In this document: one piece after another, positions 5,939-8,445 of the stretch
Position numbering within the stretch: position 1 is the stretch's first letter
How the letters are laid out: every line of letters starts with the position of its first letter
NCBI GenBank assembly: GCA_002358975.1
Contig: DEPX01000077.1
Span: 31,804 to 40,248 of the forward strand
DNA: 8,445 nt
Reading direction: 5' to 3'
From: Micrococcaceae bacterium UBA3381
GTDB taxonomy: Bacteria > Actinomycetota > Actinomycetes > Actinomycetales > Micrococcaceae
Translations under genes and position numbers: made by a program
The notes under the pieces: model-generated
Seen by the model: the letters and a program-made list of their open reading frames with translations, nothing else
What the model was told of the DNA's origin: nothing
Databases searched by the model: none

Positions 5939-8445
5939 TTAGGAGTCCCCACCGGCGATTCCGGTAGTCCCGCGATTGACATCGTCGAGACCGTATTGGG
6001 CATATGCGGTGGAAGCAGTGCCTTCAGAAACATTGCCAGATTTCTCTAGCATCTGCAGTGCACGGACCACCGCGGAGTGCGTATCAATCTTGAAGTAGCG
6101 CCGTGCTGCGGCACGGGTATCAGCGAAACCGAAATCATCGGCACCCAGGGTCGCAAACTCGTTTGGCACGTACTGGCGGATTTGGTCTGGCAGCATTGTC
6201 GTAAAGTCGGTGGTTGCCACAATTGGTCCCTCAGTATCAGCCATCACTTCAGTGATGTATGGAGTCCGAGGTTGGGCATCTGGATTTGTCAGCTGTTCGC
6301 GTTCTGCGGCTACTGCATCGCGGCGCAGTTCGTTCCAGCTGGTAACCGACCAGACATCAGCCGAGACGCCCCAATCATTAGCCAATACTTCGGCGGCTTC
6401 AATAACCCATGGCAGCGAAACGCCAGAACCAAACAGGTTGACCTTTGGTCCACCAATGTCGGATTTGGAGTAACGGTAAATACCACGCAGCAGCCCGTCG
6501 ACATTGAGGTCTTCTGGCTCGTCCTGGTGGGTGATGGGTTCGTTGTAGACCGTTAGGTAGTACATGACGTTGCGGACATCATCGCCCAGATCGTGATCGC
6601 CGTACATCTCATAGAGACCGTTGCGCATAATATGTGCGATCTCGTAGGAGAAGGCAGGATCATAGTGCTTCACACCGGGGTTGGTGCCAGCCAGAATTGG
6701 AGATTGACCATCCATATGCTGGGTACCTTCACCGGCCAACGTAGTACGACCGGCTGTTGCACCGATGACAAAGCCACGAGTGAGCTGGTCAGCTGCACCC
6801 CAGAAGCTATCGCCGGTCCGCTGGAATCCGAACATCGAGTAAAAGATGTAGATCGGTATCATGATCTCGCCATGAGTCGAATATGACGTGCCGGCAGCGA
6901 TCATGGCAGAGGTGGCGCCACTTTCGTTGATACCGACATGCCATAACTGACCTTCGGTAGATTCCTTATACGACAGGAACAATTCACGGTCCACAGACAT
7001 GTAGTTCTGGCCGCGAGGGTTATAGATCTTGGCGGTTGGGAAGAACGAATCCATACCGAAGGTACGAGCCTCATCCGGAATGATCGGCACAATGCGCTTA
7101 CCAATGTTCTTGTCGCGCATCAGGTCACGCAGTAGTCGTACGAAAGCCATAGTGGTAGCAATCTGCTGTTTACCTGAGCCTTTACGTGCGTGCTTATACG
7201 TGGATTCAGGTGGCAACGGCAGCGGGTCGTACTTCTTGCGACGTTCTGGGACGTAGCCGCCAAGTTTCTTGCGACGCTCTTGCATGTACTTGATTTCCGG
7301 AGCATCGGGCCCCGGATGGTAGTACGGCATAGCGTGGGCGTCTTTTTCAATTTCTTCGTCTGAGACCGGAATGCGGTGACGGTCGCGGAAGACCTTGATG
7401 TCGTCGATGGACAATTCTTTCATCTGGTGGGTCGCGTTACGACCCTCAAATGATGCGCCCAGACCATAGCCCTTAATAGTGTGAGCAAGAATAACTGTCG
7501 GTTTACCTTTGTATTCGGTGGCTGCTTTATAAGCGGCGTATACCTTCTTATAGTCGTGGCCACCACGCTTCAGGCCCCAAATTTCATCGTCGGACATATC
7601 CGCAACGAGTTCTTTTGTAGTGGATGAACGGCCGAAGAAGTGTTCGCGAACAAACCCACCGGATTCGGCTTTGTAGGTCTGATAATCGCCATCTGGAGTT
7701 TCGTTCATGATACGAACTAGCTCCCCGGTGTCATCGGCTTCTAGGAGTGGATCCCACTCACGGCCCCACAGTACTTTGATGACGTTCCAGCCGGCACCAC
7801 GGAAGGAAGCTTCTAATTCCTGCACAATTTTGCCGTTACCGCGAACCGGGCCGTCCAAGCGCTGCAAGTTGCAGTTAATAACAAATGTGAGGTTATCCAA
7901 TTTGTTGTTTGCTGCAATATGGAGACCACCACGAGACTCGGGTTCATCCATTTCCCCGTCGCCCAAAAACGCCCAGACGTGCTGGTCCGAAGTGTCCTTA
8001 ATGCCGCGGTCATGAATGTACCGGTTGAACTGAGCCTGGTGAATTGCATTCATCGGGCCCAGACCCATGGATACGGTGGGGAACTGCCAAAAATCGTCCA
8101 GCATCTTCGGGTGCGGATATGAAGGAAGGCCGTTCGGCGCTTGCGATTTTTCTTGGCGGAAACCATCAAGCTCTGCTTCAGAGAGCCGACCTTCCAAAAA
8201 CGCCCGAGCATAGTTACCAGGGGAGGAGTGGCCCTGGAAGTAAATCTGGTCGCCACCGCCTGGATGGTCTTGGCCGCGGAAGAAATGGTTCAAGCCCACT
8301 TCGTATAGGGTCGCTTGGCCAGCGTAAGAGGAAATGTGGCCACCCACACCAACGCCTTCGCGTTGAGCGCGCTGCACAATAGCAGCAGCATTCCACCGTA
8401 AGTAGTTGCGGTAGCGGCGTTCTAATTCTTCATCGCCGGGGTATT
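5939..8445 (-). CDS. aceE: Pyruvate dehydrogenase E1 component, homodimeric type (5' end outside window)
   Basis: AceE decarboxylates pyruvate with thiamine diphosphate and passes the acetyl group to the lipoyl arm of the E2 subunit, leading to acetyl-CoA. The last 834 residues are visible, beginning YPGDEELERRYRNYLRW at the window edge; by comparison with E. coli AceE about 70-90 N-terminal residues are missing. Landmarks in visible numbering: His36 in GGHISSY, His72 in YFQGH, the thiamine-diphosphate/Mg motif GDGEMDEPES (161-170) ending in NCN (190-192), and His339 in the mobile-loop region GRNATHQMKEL. The GINESGATS and YSMFGFQRTGD blocks and a complete C-terminal domain follow. A GTG at 8377 could be mistaken for a start, but the frame stays open with conserved family sequence to the edge. 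No frameshift is seen. The single large chain matches the AceE type, not the split E1-alpha/beta type. Confidence 0.97.
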   Translation of the reverse strand, partial: YPGDEELERRYRNYLRWNAAAIVQRAQREGVGVGGHISSYAGQATLYEVGLNHFFRGQDHPGGGDQIYFQGHSSPGNYARAFLEGRLSEAELDGFRQEKSQAPNGLPSYPHPKMLDDFWQFPTVSMGLGPMNAIHQAQFNRYIHDRGIKDTSDQHVWAFLGDGEMDEPESRGGLHIAANNKLDNLTFVINCNLQRLDGPVRGNGKIVQELEASFRGAGWNVIKVLWGREWDPLLEADDTGELVRIMNETPDGDYQTYKAESGGFVREHFFGRSSTTKELVADMSDDEIWGLKRGGHDYKKVYAAYKAATEYKGKPTVILAHTIKGYGLGASFEGRNATHQMKELSIDDIKVFRDRHRIPVSDEEIEKDAHAMPYYHPGPDAPEIKYMQERRKKLGGYVPERRKKYDPLPLPPESTYKHARKGSGKQQIATTMAFVRLLRDLMRDKNIGKRIVPIIPDEARTFGMDSFFPTAKIYNPRGQNYMSVDRELFLSYKESTEGQLWHVGINESGATSAMIAAGTSYSTHGEIMIPIYIFYSMFGFQRTGDSFWGAADQLTRGFVIGATAGRTTLAGEGTQHMDGQSPILAGTNPGVKHYDPAFSYEIAHIMRNGLYEMYGDHDLGDDVRNVMYYLTVYNEPITHQDEPEDLNVDGLLRGIYRYSKSDIGGPKVNLFGSGVSLPWVIEAAEVLANDWGVSADVWSVTSWNELRRDAVAAEREQLTNPDAQPRTPYITEVMADTEGPIVATTDFTTMLPDQIRQYVPNEFATLGADDFGFADTRAAARRYFKIDTHSAVVRALQMLEKSGNVSEGTASTAYAQYGLDDVNRGTTGIAGGDS

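Noticed and set aside
6077..6556. Plus-strand open frame of 159 codons opposite aceE
   Set aside because: It is antisense to the conserved AceE C-terminal region, with no ribosome-binding site noted and no recognisable domains; similar antisense frames occur along the whole gene.
1..8445. Mobile elements, CRISPR arrays, tRNA or rRNA genes, toxin-antitoxin or defence genes
   Set aside because: None was seen: there are no transposase-like proteins, regularly spaced repeats, cloverleaf-like segments or foreign-looking gene blocks, and every intergenic gap is under 165 bp.

Overview
The window is a core lipid and central-carbon locus of an actinobacterium, probably a Micrococcales member related to the Micrococcaceae. 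The signs are a PucR-type FasR regulator next to fabD-fabH-acpP-fabF, a homodimeric-type AceE, and a DUF3145 protein, a family known essentially from Actinobacteria. Base composition looks nearly balanced by eye (not computed), so this may be one of the moderate-GC members of a generally GC-rich group. No genus can be named from the sequence alone.

Layout, left to right. Positions 1-158 are non-coding or hold the very end of something outside the window. A DUF3145 gene (159-662) is the only gene on the plus strand. A long perfect hairpin (687-729) separates it from the convergent fatty-acid genes. On the minus strand, in transcription order (right to left), come aceE (enters from beyond the right edge, ends at 5939), a terminator hairpin (5874-5911), the fasR-like regulator (5774-4566), a 123-bp regulatory gap with a near-perfect 25-bp palindrome (4506-4530), then fabD (4442-3507), fabH (3498-2440), acpP (2361-2122) and fabF (1990-746).

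How the genes work together. AceE is the E1 component of pyruvate dehydrogenase and helps make acetyl-CoA, the source of malonyl-CoA and of straight-chain primers. FabD loads malonyl groups onto the acyl carrier protein AcpP, FabH starts chains by condensing an acyl-CoA primer with malonyl-ACP, and FabF elongates them. The keto-reduction, dehydration and enoyl-reduction enzymes are not in the window. The regulator is the likely activator of the fab operon, by analogy with FasR of Streptomyces coelicolor.

The genes themselves are ordinary and well conserved, and I see no novel defence, mobile or biosynthetic system. The items most worth a second look are the palindrome upstream of fabD (a candidate FasR operator), a GC-rich hairpin between acpP and fabF that may set their relative expression, and the uncharacterised DUF3145 protein. 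The longest open frames begin too early for fabF and acpP, and both starts are corrected here using ribosome-binding sites.
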